Below are positions 9,735 through 18,316 of a stretch of DNA of 64,000 nucleotides, piece by piece (within the stretch, counting starts at the first letter, position 1; every line of letters begins with the position of its first letter). The stretch is from Flavobacterium sp. MK4S-17 (GTDB taxonomy: Bacteria > Bacteroidota > Bacteroidia > Flavobacteriales > Flavobacteriaceae), in contig NZ_WWEP01000014.1 of assembly GCF_009848495.1 (NCBI RefSeq), positions 44,358 to 108,357 on the forward strand. The letters run 5' to 3'. The position numbers and the translations under genes are program-made. The notes under the pieces are model-generated. The model did no database searches. It was not told the origin of the DNA and saw only the letters and a list, made by a program, of their open reading frames with translations.

Positions 9735-10502
9735 ATGAACCAAGTATTTGATAAGGATAACAGCCTGGACAGGGGAAAAATAAAAGAGGCAATAGCTGAT
9801 TTTACCCATACAGGTGAAGTTTTGGTGAAAGGCAAAAGAAACGTGATAAAGCTTTTTACTATTAACGGGCAGGTTATAAACGTAAAATCTTTCCGCATGC
9901 CCAACCTTATTAATAAAATTGTGTACAGGTTTTTCAGGAAATCAAAAGCAAGGCGTTCATTTGAGTTTGCAAAAAGGCTGCTGGAAAATAATATAGGAAC
10001 ACCTAAACCTATTGCCTATTTTGAAAATTATGACGCTGTAGGCCTAACCGATAGCTATTATGTATGCGAACACCTTTATCCTGACCTAACCTACAGGGAA
10101 CTGGTTGCTGACCCTGACTACCCTGAGCATGAAATAATTTTGAGGCAGTTTACACAGTTTTCGTTCAGGCTGCATGAAAAAGGCATAGAGTTTAAAGATC
10201 ACTCTCCCGGTAATACACTTATAGTTAAAAGAGGGGAGGGCATATATGATTTTTACCTGGTTGACCTTAACAGGATGGAATTTCATGCCGCTATGAGTTT
10301 TGACCAGCGCATGGAAAACCTAAAAAGGCTTACGCCAAAAAAGGAAATGGTTGCCGTTATGAGCAATGAATATGCTAAATTGTATGGAAGGGCGGAAGCA
10401 GAGGTTTTTGAAAAATTATGGCAAAAAACCACAGCCTTTCAGGAAAAATTCAGGAGGAAGAAAAGGTTAAAAAGTAAATTGGGAATAGGCAAAAAGAAAT
10501 AG
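9735..10502 (+). CDS. Lipopolysaccharide-core kinase-like protein (Kdo/WaaP family)
   Basis: A 255-residue small-molecule kinase of the protein-kinase fold, related to Kdo kinase and WaaP, which phosphorylate inner-core sugars of LPS. The catalytic loop reads FKDHSPGNTLI (Asp plus Asn), and the metal-binding DFG equivalent is LVDLNRMEF. RRSFEFAKRLLENNIGTPKPI precedes them, as in LPS kinases. The first possible codon, GTG at 9732, sits next to the promoter-like box; the ATG at 9735 is preferred. It is followed after one base by a GT2 gene, so the two form an operon. Confidence 0.85.
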   Translation: MNQVFDKDNSLDRGKIKEAIADFTHTGEVLVKGKRNVIKLFTINGQVINVKSFRMPNLINKIVYRFFRKSKARRSFEFAKRLLENNIGTPKPIAYFENYDAVGLTDSYYVCEHLYPDLTYRELVADPDYPEHEIILRQFTQFSFRLHEKGIEFKDHSPGNTLIVKRGEGIYDFYLVDLNRMEFHAAMSFDQRMENLKRLTPKKEMVAVMSNEYAKLYGRAEAEVFEKLWQKTTAFQEKFRRKKRLKSKLGIGKKK

Positions 10503-10503
10503 T

Positions 10504-11313
10504 ATGAAAGCATCGGTTATAATGAGTACCTATAATGCTGAGGAATGGCTTGCAAAAGTTATCTGGGGATTTAGCGTGCAGACAGAAAAGGATTTTGAAA
10601 TTATTATTGCTGATGACGGCTCCGGGCCTAAAACTAAAGAGTTATTGGACAGGCTCCGTACACAAATAAGCATGCCGCTTGTTCATGTCTGGCAGGAGGA
10701 TAATGGTTTTCAAAAATCGCAGATACTCAATAAAGCTATTATAGCTTCTAAAACCAATTACCTTATTTTTACAGACGGCGACTGTATACCCCGCAATGAT
10801 TTTATTGAAACACACCTTAAATTCAGGCAGGAAGGCTATTTTCTTTCAGGGGGGTATTTTAAACTGCCCATGAATATATCTCAGGCTATTACCAAAGAGG
10901 ATATTTTTGCCCAGCGGTGTTTTGATGTAAAGTGGCTTAAAGGGATGGGAATGAAATCATCTAAAACAGCCAAGCTTTCTGCTACCGGCCTGTGGGCAAA
11001 ATTCCTGAATTTTATAACACCAACCAAAGCTACCTGGAACGGGCACAATGCTTCGGGCTGGAAGTCTGACCTGGTGGCGATAAATGGTTTTAACCAGGAA
11101 ATGCAGTATGGCGGGCAGGACAGGGAACTTGGAGAAAGGCTTTTTAACAAAGGGCTTAAATCAAAACAGATACGCTATAGCGCAGTTTGCGTGCATTTAG
11201 ACCATGCCCGGGGATATGTAAATGAAGCAACCTGGAAAAAAAATTATGCAATAAGGGCCAATACAAGAAAAAACAAGGTAATTAAAACTCCGGTTGGGAT
11301 AGATTCCAATTAA
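10504..11313 (+). CDS. Glycosyltransferase family 2
   Basis: A 269-residue GT-A enzyme. The nucleotide-sugar-binding segment is at the N-terminus (SVIMSTYN, IIIADDGSG), with the DxD-like LIFTDGDCIPR near residue 95. In the C-terminal half, NGHNASGWKSDLVAINGF and GGQDRELGERLF resemble the galactosyltransferase-type acceptor region. It lies one base after the kinase gene. Its TAA stop shares the TTAA tetranucleotide with the stop of the convergent fusion gene. Likely an LPS-core sugar transferase. Confidence 0.88.
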   Translation: MKASVIMSTYNAEEWLAKVIWGFSVQTEKDFEIIIADDGSGPKTKELLDRLRTQISMPLVHVWQEDNGFQKSQILNKAIIASKTNYLIFTDGDCIPRNDFIETHLKFRQEGYFLSGGYFKLPMNISQAITKEDIFAQRCFDVKWLKGMGMKSSKTAKLSATGLWAKFLNFITPTKATWNGHNASGWKSDLVAINGFNQEMQYGGQDRELGERLFNKGLKSKQIRYSAVCVHLDHARGYVNEATWKKNYAIRANTRKNKVIKTPVGIDSN

Positions 11314-13136
11314 TTTTCTCTTATATATTTTTCAAGTGCCGGCATTATAAGTCCCGGTGTAAATTCCTGGTACAGCCGAATAGCATGTGTCTTCATCTCC
11401 TTTGGAGATTTTTCCCCATACAGTTCCGGTTTATAGTCTTTTAAATGTACCGAAACATTTGTTGTTCCGTTTTCAAAGGAATTCCACGCTTCTTTCTTAA
11501 TCCATGTAGAAAAAATGGTAAAGGTGGGTATGTTTAGTGCTTTTGCCATATTTACAGCACCACCCTCATTACCAATAAGGGCACGGCAATGATATAGTAC
11601 AGAAAGAAATTCCCTGATAGTACCGGGAGCAATATCCATACGTATTTTTTCGCGTGTGGTTTCATTGCAAAGGTTGTATATGGTTTCAGCATCCTTGCTT
11701 TGGGCCGGTATATAATTAAATACCAGCCAGGCATCGCTATTAGCAGCAATCCTGTCAAGCAATGCTGCCATATAGTTAAAGGGATAAGTTTTATTGTCGC
11801 CGCTTCCCAGTACGCTTATCATGTATATTTTACTGCCTGCAATACCTTTTTCTGCTAAAAGTTGCCGCCCTGACGCTATCTCCTGTGGGGTTATATATAT
11901 TTTTGGTTTGCTCTCAAGCAGTACTTCGGGATGGAGTGCTTTAAGTAAAAGTAAACGGTTATCAAGCGCAAGCCCTGCATTGGTGGCAGGTGTTTTTAAC
12001 TCCTTTACGGTATCTGTATAAATAAAACTTGTATAAGGTTTATAAAAGCTAATCTTTTTTTGCGCTCCAGAAAACAAAGTAATCAAATTACTTTCCAAAA
12101 CGCCATAAGCATCTATAACCACGTCATACTTTTTCCTGCGTAGCTGCATCAGGAATTTAAAAAATGCCCATTTACTATCCCTCAGTTCCTGGTTAAAAAG
12201 AATAATAGAATCAATATTCGGGTTATTTTCTGCAACAGGTTTAGTAAAAGGGTAAATTAGGTAATCAACCTGGCTTACGGGGTACATCTTTTTCAGGTTA
12301 TTGCAAATAATGCTGCTGGCAAGTACATCGCCTATCATTTTTTGCTGTATAACCAATATTTTTACCCCGTCTTTCAGGTAATACATTTCTTTGAGGTACA
12401 CATACCTCATATAAACGTGGTAGCCAAGTATGCGCGCTATTTCAAAGCCTCTCCTGCCATTTAAAAAGCCGAGCCCTAAAATATAATATTTAAAAAAGCG
12501 GAAGGCTGGCCTTATGGTCAGGTGGTAAAAGTTGGGCTTTATACTTTTTGCGTATAATTCTTTGGCTTTTAGCCTTGAATACTGCAGCCTTTTGTTTAAA
12601 AAATCTTCAGTGCTTTTAAAGGAAAAGTGCTTTATGCCTTCCTGAAGGCTGCCTGTCCTGCCGTTTACTGAAAGTGTTTCGTGTACCAGTTTATCTGTAT
12701 AACGGCATTTTGATTTCCTGAAAAGGCGTATGGTTTTGTCCTTATTAAAGTTGTTGTTTACAAAAGGCTTTCCTTTATAATAAAATATCCGTTTAACACA
12801 AAAGGCAACTTCAACAGGATTATTGTTAACCACCTGCCTTATTTCATCTATACCGTTTTGTGTAACCCTCTCATCGGCATCAAAAAAACATACCCAGTCA
12901 TTACTTGCAAGGCTAAGTGTATAGTTTCGCTGCGAGGAAAAGTCATCAAACTTCCGTTGGTAAAATTTCACATGCGGAAATTCAGCCTTAATAATTCTAG
13001 GTGTTGCATCTGTGCTATAAGAGTCAACTACAATAATTTCATCAGCAAAAGCCATGTTTTGCAGATAGTCCCTTATGTTGTGCTCCTCATTGTAAACAAT
13101 GGCGAGTGCAGATATTTTAGTTTGGTTTTCGCTCAT
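11310..13136 (-). CDS. Two-domain glycosyltransferase: GT2 fused to GT9 (heptosyltransferase-like)
   Basis: A 608-residue protein that joins two usually separate enzymes. Residues 1 to about 250 are a GT2 domain (ISALAIVYNEEHNIRDYL, IIVVDSYSTDAT, WVCFFDADERV) of the WaaE/KdtX beta-glucosyltransferase type. From about residue 257, KILVIQQKMIGDVLASS opens a GT9 domain like the heptosyltransferases, ending with ALIGNEGGAVNMAKALNIP. The linker is rich in aromatic and basic residues. The fusion could add two successive core sugars. The donors are inferred, not shown. Confidence 0.87.
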   Translation of the reverse strand: MSENQTKISALAIVYNEEHNIRDYLQNMAFADEIIVVDSYSTDATPRIIKAEFPHVKFYQRKFDDFSSQRNYTLSLASNDWVCFFDADERVTQNGIDEIRQVVNNNPVEVAFCVKRIFYYKGKPFVNNNFNKDKTIRLFRKSKCRYTDKLVHETLSVNGRTGSLQEGIKHFSFKSTEDFLNKRLQYSRLKAKELYAKSIKPNFYHLTIRPAFRFFKYYILGLGFLNGRRGFEIARILGYHVYMRYVYLKEMYYLKDGVKILVIQQKMIGDVLASSIICNNLKKMYPVSQVDYLIYPFTKPVAENNPNIDSIILFNQELRDSKWAFFKFLMQLRRKKYDVVIDAYGVLESNLITLFSGAQKKISFYKPYTSFIYTDTVKELKTPATNAGLALDNRLLLLKALHPEVLLESKPKIYITPQEIASGRQLLAEKGIAGSKIYMISVLGSGDNKTYPFNYMAALLDRIAANSDAWLVFNYIPAQSKDAETIYNLCNETTREKIRMDIAPGTIREFLSVLYHCRALIGNEGGAVNMAKALNIPTFTIFSTWIKKEAWNSFENGTTNVSVHLKDYKPELYGEKSPKEMKTHAIRLYQEFTPGLIMPALEKYIREN

Positions 13137-13145
13137 TGCAAGGTG

Positions 13146-13961
13146 TTAAACCGCTACATCATATTCGCGTAAGGCATTGTTAAGCGAAGTTTTTAAATCG
13201 GTGGAAGGCTTGCGCTTGCCAATAATAAGCGCACACGGAACCTGGTATTCGCCTGCTGCAAATTTTTTAGTATAGCTTCCCGGTATAACAACACTGCGTG
13301 CAGGCACCACACCTTTTAGCTCAACTGGTTCGCTGCCTGTTACATCTATTATTTTTGTGGAAGCCGTTAAGCATACATTTGCACCAAGCACGGCTTCGGT
13401 TTCTACCCTTACCCCTTCAACAACTATGCAGCGTGAGCCTATAAAAGCACCATCCTCAATAATTACAGGAGCAGCCTGTAAAGGCTCAAGCACTCCGCCT
13501 ATGCCCACACCACCGCTAAGGTGTACATTTTTACCTATCTGCGCGCAGCTACCTACAGTAGCCCAGGTATCAACCATGGTGCCTTCATCTACATAAGCGC
13601 CTATATTTACATAGCTGGGCATTAGTATAACACCCGAAGATATATAGGCTCCGTGCCTTGCCACAGCATTGGGTACAACGCGTATGCCCTTTTCGGCATA
13701 ATTGCGTTTTAGGGGCATTTTATCATGATACTCAAAAATACCGGCTTCAAGGGTTTCCATTTTTTGTATGGGGAAATACATAACCACAGCTTTTTTTACC
13801 CATTCATTAACCTGCCAGCCATTTTGTACGGGTTCGGCTACACGCAGCTTGCCTGCATCAAGCATTTCAATAACTTCGCGAATGGCTTTTATAGTGTCCT
13901 GGCTTTGCAGTAAGGAGCGGTCGTTCCATGCCTGCTCTATAATGGTTTGTAAAGTGTTCAT
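13146..13961 (-). CDS. dapD: 2,3,4,5-tetrahydropyridine-2,6-dicarboxylate N-succinyltransferase
   Basis: This lysine and diaminopimelate pathway enzyme transfers succinyl from succinyl-CoA to tetrahydrodipicolinate. It has a left-handed beta-helix (hexapeptide) fold, seen as repeated I/V-G-x-x motifs such as IGAYVDEGTMVDTWATVGSC and GGVGIGGVLEPLQA. The start is the ATG complement at 13959-13961 (MNTLQTIIEQAW), giving 271 residues, the normal family length. The frame continues 31 codons further upstream, but that stretch contains the promoter box. It is a single gene. Confidence 0.95.
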   Translation of the reverse strand: MNTLQTIIEQAWNDRSLLQSQDTIKAIREVIEMLDAGKLRVAEPVQNGWQVNEWVKKAVVMYFPIQKMETLEAGIFEYHDKMPLKRNYAEKGIRVVPNAVARHGAYISSGVILMPSYVNIGAYVDEGTMVDTWATVGSCAQIGKNVHLSGGVGIGGVLEPLQAAPVIIEDGAFIGSRCIVVEGVRVETEAVLGANVCLTASTKIIDVTGSEPVELKGVVPARSVVIPGSYTKKFAAGEYQVPCALIIGKRKPSTDLKTSLNNALREYDVAV

Positions 13962-13980
13962 TGCAAATAAGTGGTTTTGG

Positions 13981-13988
13981 CAAAGATA
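13981..13988 (-). promoter_or_regulatory. Candidate -7 box of dapD
   Basis: The minus strand reads TATCTTTG, a full match to TAnnTTTG, 19 bp before the dapD ATG. This supports the short dapD start over an upstream extension. Confidence 0.5.
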
Positions 13989-14085
13989 GTAATATGTATA
14001 TATTACGGTTATTAAAAATACATATTTATAAGCAGTTTTTAGTAACGGGAACAATTAATTACCTTTACGGTATAAGGCTTAAATT

Positions 14086-14823
14086 ATGAAAGATAATTTT
14101 TCGGCACAGGCAAAAGGCTACTCTCAGTTCCGGCCGAGATATCCTGAAGAAATGGTAAATTATATTTTGCAATTTGTTGAGGAAAGAAACAGTGCGCTTG
14201 ATGTGGCTACAGGTAACGGACAGTTGGCGGCTAAATTATCCGGCCATTTTAATAACGTTCATGCTACAGATATTAGCAGCAGCCAGCTGGATAATGCTGT
14301 TGTAAAAGATAATATTTATTATAGCCGGCAAAGTGCAGAAAACACTGATTTTGAAGACAACAGTTTCAATTTAATAACAGTGGGGCAGGCAATACACTGG
14401 TTTGATTTTGAGCAATTTTATAAAGAAATAAAACGTATAGGGAAACCGAAGAGTATTATTGCCGTTTTAGGATATGGGCTTTTTAAATCCAATCCGGGTA
14501 CCGAAAAAATAATAAGCAGGTTTTACCATGATATTGTTGGCCCTTATTGGGACAATGAGCGGAGGTATATTGATGAAAATTATACCACTATTCCTTTTCC
14601 TTTTGAAGAAATATATACTGACAAGGCATTTGCCAACCATTTAATGTGGACTTTTGAGCAGCTTGAGGGTTATCTTGAAACGTGGTCGGCAGTGCAGCAT
14701 TATATAAAGAAAAATGGACACAATCCGCTGCTCCTGATTAAAGATGAATTGCAGGAATCATGGGAAAATGGAGATAAACAGGTAGTTTTTCCCTTACTTT
14801 TGCGGATGGGGAAAATTAAATAA
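14086..14823 (+). CDS. Class I SAM-dependent methyltransferase
   Basis: A 245-residue methyltransferase of the type often found next to housekeeping genes. FRPRYPEEMV precedes the SAM-binding motif I ALDVATGNGQLAAKL near residue 45. HATDISSSQLDNA (motif II) and FNLITVGQAIHWFDFEQF (motif IV) follow. This ordering matches UbiE-like small-molecule methyltransferases close to trans-aconitate or juvenile-hormone-type methyltransferases. The substrate is unknown. It sits 6 bp upstream of ruvX. A near-consensus -7 box (TACCTTTA) lies at 14060-14067. Confidence 0.85.
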   Translation: MKDNFSAQAKGYSQFRPRYPEEMVNYILQFVEERNSALDVATGNGQLAAKLSGHFNNVHATDISSSQLDNAVVKDNIYYSRQSAENTDFEDNSFNLITVGQAIHWFDFEQFYKEIKRIGKPKSIIAVLGYGLFKSNPGTEKIISRFYHDIVGPYWDNERRYIDENYTTIPFPFEEIYTDKAFANHLMWTFEQLEGYLETWSAVQHYIKKNGHNPLLLIKDELQESWENGDKQVVFPLLLRMGKIK

Positions 14824-14829
14824 CTTAAA

Positions 14830-15246
14830 ATGAGGATACTTGCCATTGATTACGGACTTAAAAGAACCGGTATAGCTGTTACAGATGAAATGCAGCTTAT
14901 AGCATCGGGTTTAACTACAGTAGCATCAGAAACAGTATTAGATTTTTTAAGCGATTATTTTAAAAAGGAAAGGGTGGGGCTTGTATTACTGGGCGAGCCT
15001 AAGCAGATGAATAATGAACCTTCGCAAAGCGCAGAGCTTATTGAAGTTTTCCTTCAAAAATTTAAAGATGCTTTTCCTGATATGCAAGTAGAAAGGGTGG
15101 ATGAACGCTTTACTAGTAAAATGGCATTTCAGGCCATGATTGATATTGGCTTAAAGAAAAAGCAAAGGCAAAATAAAGCACTGATTGATGAAATTTCGGC
15201 AACAATTATGCTGCAGGATTATTTATCGCGAAAAAAAAGCTTCTGA
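14830..15246 (+). CDS. ruvX: Putative pre-16S rRNA nuclease / Holliday-junction resolvase-like RuvX (YqgF)
   Basis: A 138-residue RNase H-fold nuclease of the YqgF family, implicated in pre-16S rRNA 5' processing. RILAIDYGLKRTGIAVTD at the N-terminus carries the first catalytic Asp, GEPKQMNNEPSQSA is the central family motif, and VERVDERFTSKMA holds the further acidic residue. The length is typical. It lies 6 bp after the methyltransferase gene and is probably co-transcribed with it. Confidence 0.92.
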   Translation: MRILAIDYGLKRTGIAVTDEMQLIASGLTTVASETVLDFLSDYFKKERVGLVLLGEPKQMNNEPSQSAELIEVFLQKFKDAFPDMQVERVDERFTSKMAFQAMIDIGLKKKQRQNKALIDEISATIMLQDYLSRKKSF

Positions 15247-15323
15247 TATTTTTTATATCATTAAAAATGCCACTTCATGATTAATATCATTGCGTATTAA
15301 GATAAGTTTTAGAAAGTGTAAAG

Positions 15324-15331
15324 TACCTTTG
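15324..15331 (+). promoter_or_regulatory. Candidate -7 box of mqo
   Basis: TACCTTTG is a full match to the Bacteroidota -7 consensus and ends 17 bp before the mqo ATG. A clear -33 TTG at 19-21 bp is missing. Confidence 0.5.
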
Positions 15332-15348
15332 TATTTTAAACTTAAATC

Positions 15349-16860
15349 ATGTGTGCAGATATAAAAAATGAACCTGATGTAATACTCATTGGCGCGGGTA
15401 TTATGAGTGCAACCCTGGGTATGTTTTTAAAAGAACTTATGCCTGAGGTTAAGATAAATATATATGAAAGGCTGGACAGGGCAGCTGCTGAAAGCTCGGA
15501 TGCATGGAATAATGCCGGTACCGGGCACTCGGCTTTTTGTGAGCTGAATTACACGCCTGAACTTCCCAATGGCGAAATTGATACAGCAAAGGCTTTGAAA
15601 ATTGCCAATTCTTTTGAAGAATCAAAGCAGTTTTGGACTTACCTTGTTGAAAAAGGCAGGATAACAAACCCAAAGGAGTTTGTAAACAGTATTCCGCACA
15701 TGAGTTTTGTATGGGGTAAAAATAATGTTGATTACCTTAAAAAGCGTTATGATGCTTTACAGCAATTCCCCTTGTTTGAAGGTATGGAATATAGCGAAGA
15801 CAAGGCTGAGATAAAACAGTGGGCACCCCTTATAATGGAAGGCAGGGAAGGTAAAGAGCCTGTTGCCGCCACACGCATGCAAATAGGCACAGACGTTAAC
15901 TTTGGCGAACTTACACGCGATATGCTTGAATGGCTTACAGCACAGGAAGGCGTTAATGTTTATTTTGGGCATGAGGTTAAAAAACTACGCCGTTCAAAAG
16001 GCAGGAAAGGGCAGTGGAAACTTAAAATTAAAGACCTTGACACAGGTGATAAGCATAAAGTATATTCTAAATTTGTTTTTATAGGTGCAGGAGGCGGTTC
16101 ATTGCCTTTGCTTGAAAAAGCCGATATACCCGAAGGGGAAGGCTATGGCGGCTTTCCTGTTAGCGGGCAGTGGCTCCGGTGCACCAATGAGGAAGTTATA
16201 CAAAAGCACCATGCTAAAGTATATGGAAAGGCTTCTGTAGGAGCGCCGCCCATGTCGGTTCCGCACATTGATACCAGGATGATAAATGGTAAAAAGGAAC
16301 TGCTTTTTGGGCCTTATGCAGGTTTCAGTACTAAATTTCTTAAACATGGCTCCTATTTTGACTTACCCTTATCTATCAAAGCTAATAATATTGGGCCTAT
16401 GCTTGCCGCAGGGTACCACAACCTTTCCCTTACAAAATACCTGATTGAACAGGTAACACAGTCAAGGGAAGACAGGCTGGAAGCCCTTAAAGAATATTTA
16501 CCCGATGCTAAAATGGAGGACTGGGAACTGGAAACGGCAGGGCAGCGTGTACAGGTAATTAAAAAAGACCCAAAAGAGGGGGGTAAGCTTGAGTTTGGTA
16601 CTGAAGTTATTACCAGTGCCGATGGTTCGCTTGCAGCATTGCTGGGTGCATCGCCGGGAGCAAGTACTGCGGTTTCAATAATGCTGGACCTTATGGGACG
16701 TTGTTTCCCTGAAAAAATGCAGTCGGCTGAATGGCAGGAAAAATTAAGCGGCATGATACCGTCATTCGGAAAGCTTTTAAATGATAATCCCCAACTGCTT
16801 TATAAGGTAAGGCAGCACGCCGATGAGATGCTTGATTTGCATTCATTGCAGTTAGCTTAA
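15349..16860 (+). CDS. mqo: Malate:quinone oxidoreductase
   Basis: A peripheral membrane FAD enzyme that oxidises malate to oxaloacetate and passes electrons to menaquinone, bypassing NAD-linked malate dehydrogenase. The 503-residue protein begins with the dinucleotide-binding stretch DVILIGAGIMSATLG at residues 9-23. Other Mqo hallmarks are NNAGTGHSAFCELNYTP, MSFVWG, QIGTDVNFGELTR and LGASPGASTAVSIML near the C-terminus. It is a single-gene unit with its own promoter-like box and a downstream hairpin. Confidence 0.96.
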   Translation: MCADIKNEPDVILIGAGIMSATLGMFLKELMPEVKINIYERLDRAAAESSDAWNNAGTGHSAFCELNYTPELPNGEIDTAKALKIANSFEESKQFWTYLVEKGRITNPKEFVNSIPHMSFVWGKNNVDYLKKRYDALQQFPLFEGMEYSEDKAEIKQWAPLIMEGREGKEPVAATRMQIGTDVNFGELTRDMLEWLTAQEGVNVYFGHEVKKLRRSKGRKGQWKLKIKDLDTGDKHKVYSKFVFIGAGGGSLPLLEKADIPEGEGYGGFPVSGQWLRCTNEEVIQKHHAKVYGKASVGAPPMSVPHIDTRMINGKKELLFGPYAGFSTKFLKHGSYFDLPLSIKANNIGPMLAAGYHNLSLTKYLIEQVTQSREDRLEALKEYLPDAKMEDWELETAGQRVQVIKKDPKEGGKLEFGTEVITSADGSLAALLGASPGASTAVSIMLDLMGRCFPEKMQSAEWQEKLSGMIPSFGKLLNDNPQLLYKVRQHADEMLDLHSLQLA

Positions 16861-16875
16861 TTAATAAAAACACTT

Positions 16876-16921
16876 ATTGCCATTCAGGTGAGCGCAGTAT
16901 CTGCTCTCTCTCAATGGCAAT
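16876..16921 (+). terminator. Hairpin after mqo
   Basis: ATTGCCATT (16876-16884) pairs perfectly with AATGGCAAT (16913-16921), with an inner GAGC/GCTC pair, followed by TTTTG. The long loop and short U-run make it a moderate terminator candidate. Confidence 0.45.
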
Positions 16922-16936
16922 TTTGTTTGTATATTG

Positions 16937-16950
16937 CAAACTTAAGTTTG
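16937..16950. promoter_or_regulatory. 14-bp perfect palindrome before the TatD gene
   Basis: CAAACTTAAGTTTG is a perfect palindrome ending six bases before the TatD ATG at 16957. TTTGTATAT occurs on both sides, at 16926 and 16947. It could be an operator for a dimeric repressor or simply chance in AT-rich DNA. Confidence 0.3.
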
Positions 16951-16956
16951 TATATA

Positions 16957-17610
16957 ATGTTTTATAACCTGCATACCCATACTGCAACACATGACAGCAA
17001 TATTCTGGGAGTTGTAAACCGTTACCCAACAGAGGATGTTGATGTACCTTTTTTTTCTACCGGGATACACCCGTGGTATATTGAACAGGATAAAACTGAA
17101 AAACATCTTGCTGTAATTGAAGAACGCCTTTTAATGGATAACTGCCTTGCTATAGGCGAATGCGGGCTCGATAAACGCATTGAAATTCCATTAAGTATAC
17201 AAATACCTGTTTTCGAAAAACAACTGCTATTGGCAAAAAAATATCAAAAACCTGTAATTTTGCACATTGTTGCTGCTTTTCAGGAACTGGTGGAAATAAA
17301 AAAGAGTGTAGTGCCGGGTGTACCTTTGGTAATTCACGGATTTTCTAAAAATATACAAACGGCACAGCAATTGCTGGATAATGGCTTTTACCTGTCCTTT
17401 GGTAAATATTTATTAAGGAACCCGGAATTGTCTGGTGTATTGGCAAAAGTACCGCAGGAGCGTTTTTTTCTTGAAACTGATACAATTGAAGAAGGCATAC
17501 AGCAGGTTTATGAAAAAGCGGCTTTGGCACGCAATATTGATATAGAAGATTTAAAACATAGTATAAGCACAAATTTTAAAACCGTTTTTAAAAATGGCAG
17601 AATGGACTGA
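16957..17610 (+). CDS. Small TatD-family metal-dependent hydrolase
   Basis: A TIM-barrel metallohydrolase of the TatD DNase family. The metal ligands are all visible: HTH in NLHTHTATH, Glu in AIGECGLD, His in VILHIV, His in VIHGFSK, and Asp in LETDTIEE. From the ATG at 16957 (MFYNLHTHT) the protein has 217 residues, about 40 fewer than common TatD proteins. The frame extends 23 codons upstream, but that part overlaps the mqo hairpin and palindrome. The stop overlaps the start of tcdA by 17 bp, so translation is coupled. Confidence 0.85.
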   Translation: MFYNLHTHTATHDSNILGVVNRYPTEDVDVPFFSTGIHPWYIEQDKTEKHLAVIEERLLMDNCLAIGECGLDKRIEIPLSIQIPVFEKQLLLAKKYQKPVILHIVAAFQELVEIKKSVVPGVPLVIHGFSKNIQTAQQLLDNGFYLSFGKYLLRNPELSGVLAKVPQERFFLETDTIEEGIQQVYEKAALARNIDIEDLKHSISTNFKTVFKNGRMD

Positions 17611-18310
17611 AAGGGCTGAACTTTTATTTAAGGAACAGGGATTGCAAAATTTAAAAAACTCCCATGTGCTCATTGTGGGCATGGGAGGCGTAGGCTCTTT
17701 TGCTGCCGAGTTTATTGCAAGGGCAGGAGTGGGGAAAATGACTATTGTAGATGGTGATGTTGTTGATATTACCAATATAAACAGGCAGTTGCCCGCTTTG
17801 CACTCTACAGTTGGCAAACCAAAAGTTGATATAGTGGGCGACAGGCTTATGGATATTAACCCGGAACTTAAACTGATAAAGCTGAAGGAGTTTCTTTCGC
17901 CGGAAAGGGCTTATGAACTGGTAACAGAAGATTATGATTATGTAATGGACTGTATTGACAGTATTACACCCAAGCTTAACCTTATTATGGCTTCAAGGCG
18001 TAAAAAGATTAAGATTATAAGCAATATGGGAGCCGGCGGTAAATATGAAGCCTCTAAAGTAAAAGTGGCTGATATCAGTAAAACGGAATACTGCCCGTTG
18101 GCAAAAACTATACGCAAGCGTTTAAGGAAGGAAGGAATATCCAAAGGGGTAAAAGTGGTTTACTCTGTTGAAGCGCCGGATGAAACCAGCTTAAAGATGA
18201 CTGACGGCACCAACTTCAAAAAGTCTTTTTACGGAACCAATAGCTGGATGCCGGCACTATTTGGGCTGCATGCCGCCGAAACTGTAGTGAAATATCTTTT
18301 AAAGAAATAG
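17594..18310 (+). CDS. tcdA: tRNA threonylcarbamoyladenosine dehydratase
   Basis: An E1-like ThiF-family enzyme that cyclises t6A37 of tRNA to ct6A using ATP. The 238-residue protein has the nucleotide-binding motif VLIVGMGGVGSFAAEFIARAG near residues 25-45, then the family sequence DGDVVDITNINRQLPAL, and YVMDCIDSITPKL. The C-terminal CPLAKTIRKRLRKEGI region is typical of TcdA. It completes a pathway that includes tsaC at 4804. It overlaps the TatD gene, a pairing I consider functionally incidental. Confidence 0.9.
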   Translation: MAEWTERAELLFKEQGLQNLKNSHVLIVGMGGVGSFAAEFIARAGVGKMTIVDGDVVDITNINRQLPALHSTVGKPKVDIVGDRLMDINPELKLIKLKEFLSPERAYELVTEDYDYVMDCIDSITPKLNLIMASRRKKIKIISNMGAGGKYEASKVKVADISKTEYCPLAKTIRKRLRKEGISKGVKVVYSVEAPDETSLKMTDGTNFKKSFYGTNSWMPALFGLHAAETVVKYLLKK

Positions 18311-18316
18311 CCGCTA

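Noticed and set aside
13962..14054. 31-codon N-terminal extension of dapD
   Set aside because: It covers a consensus -7 box at 13981-13988 and adds a hydrophobic stretch unlike DapD. The internal ATG gives the family's usual length.
16888..16956. 23-codon N-terminal extension of the TatD gene
   Set aside because: It overlaps the mqo hairpin and the palindrome. The barrel normally begins at the HTH motif right after the internal ATG.
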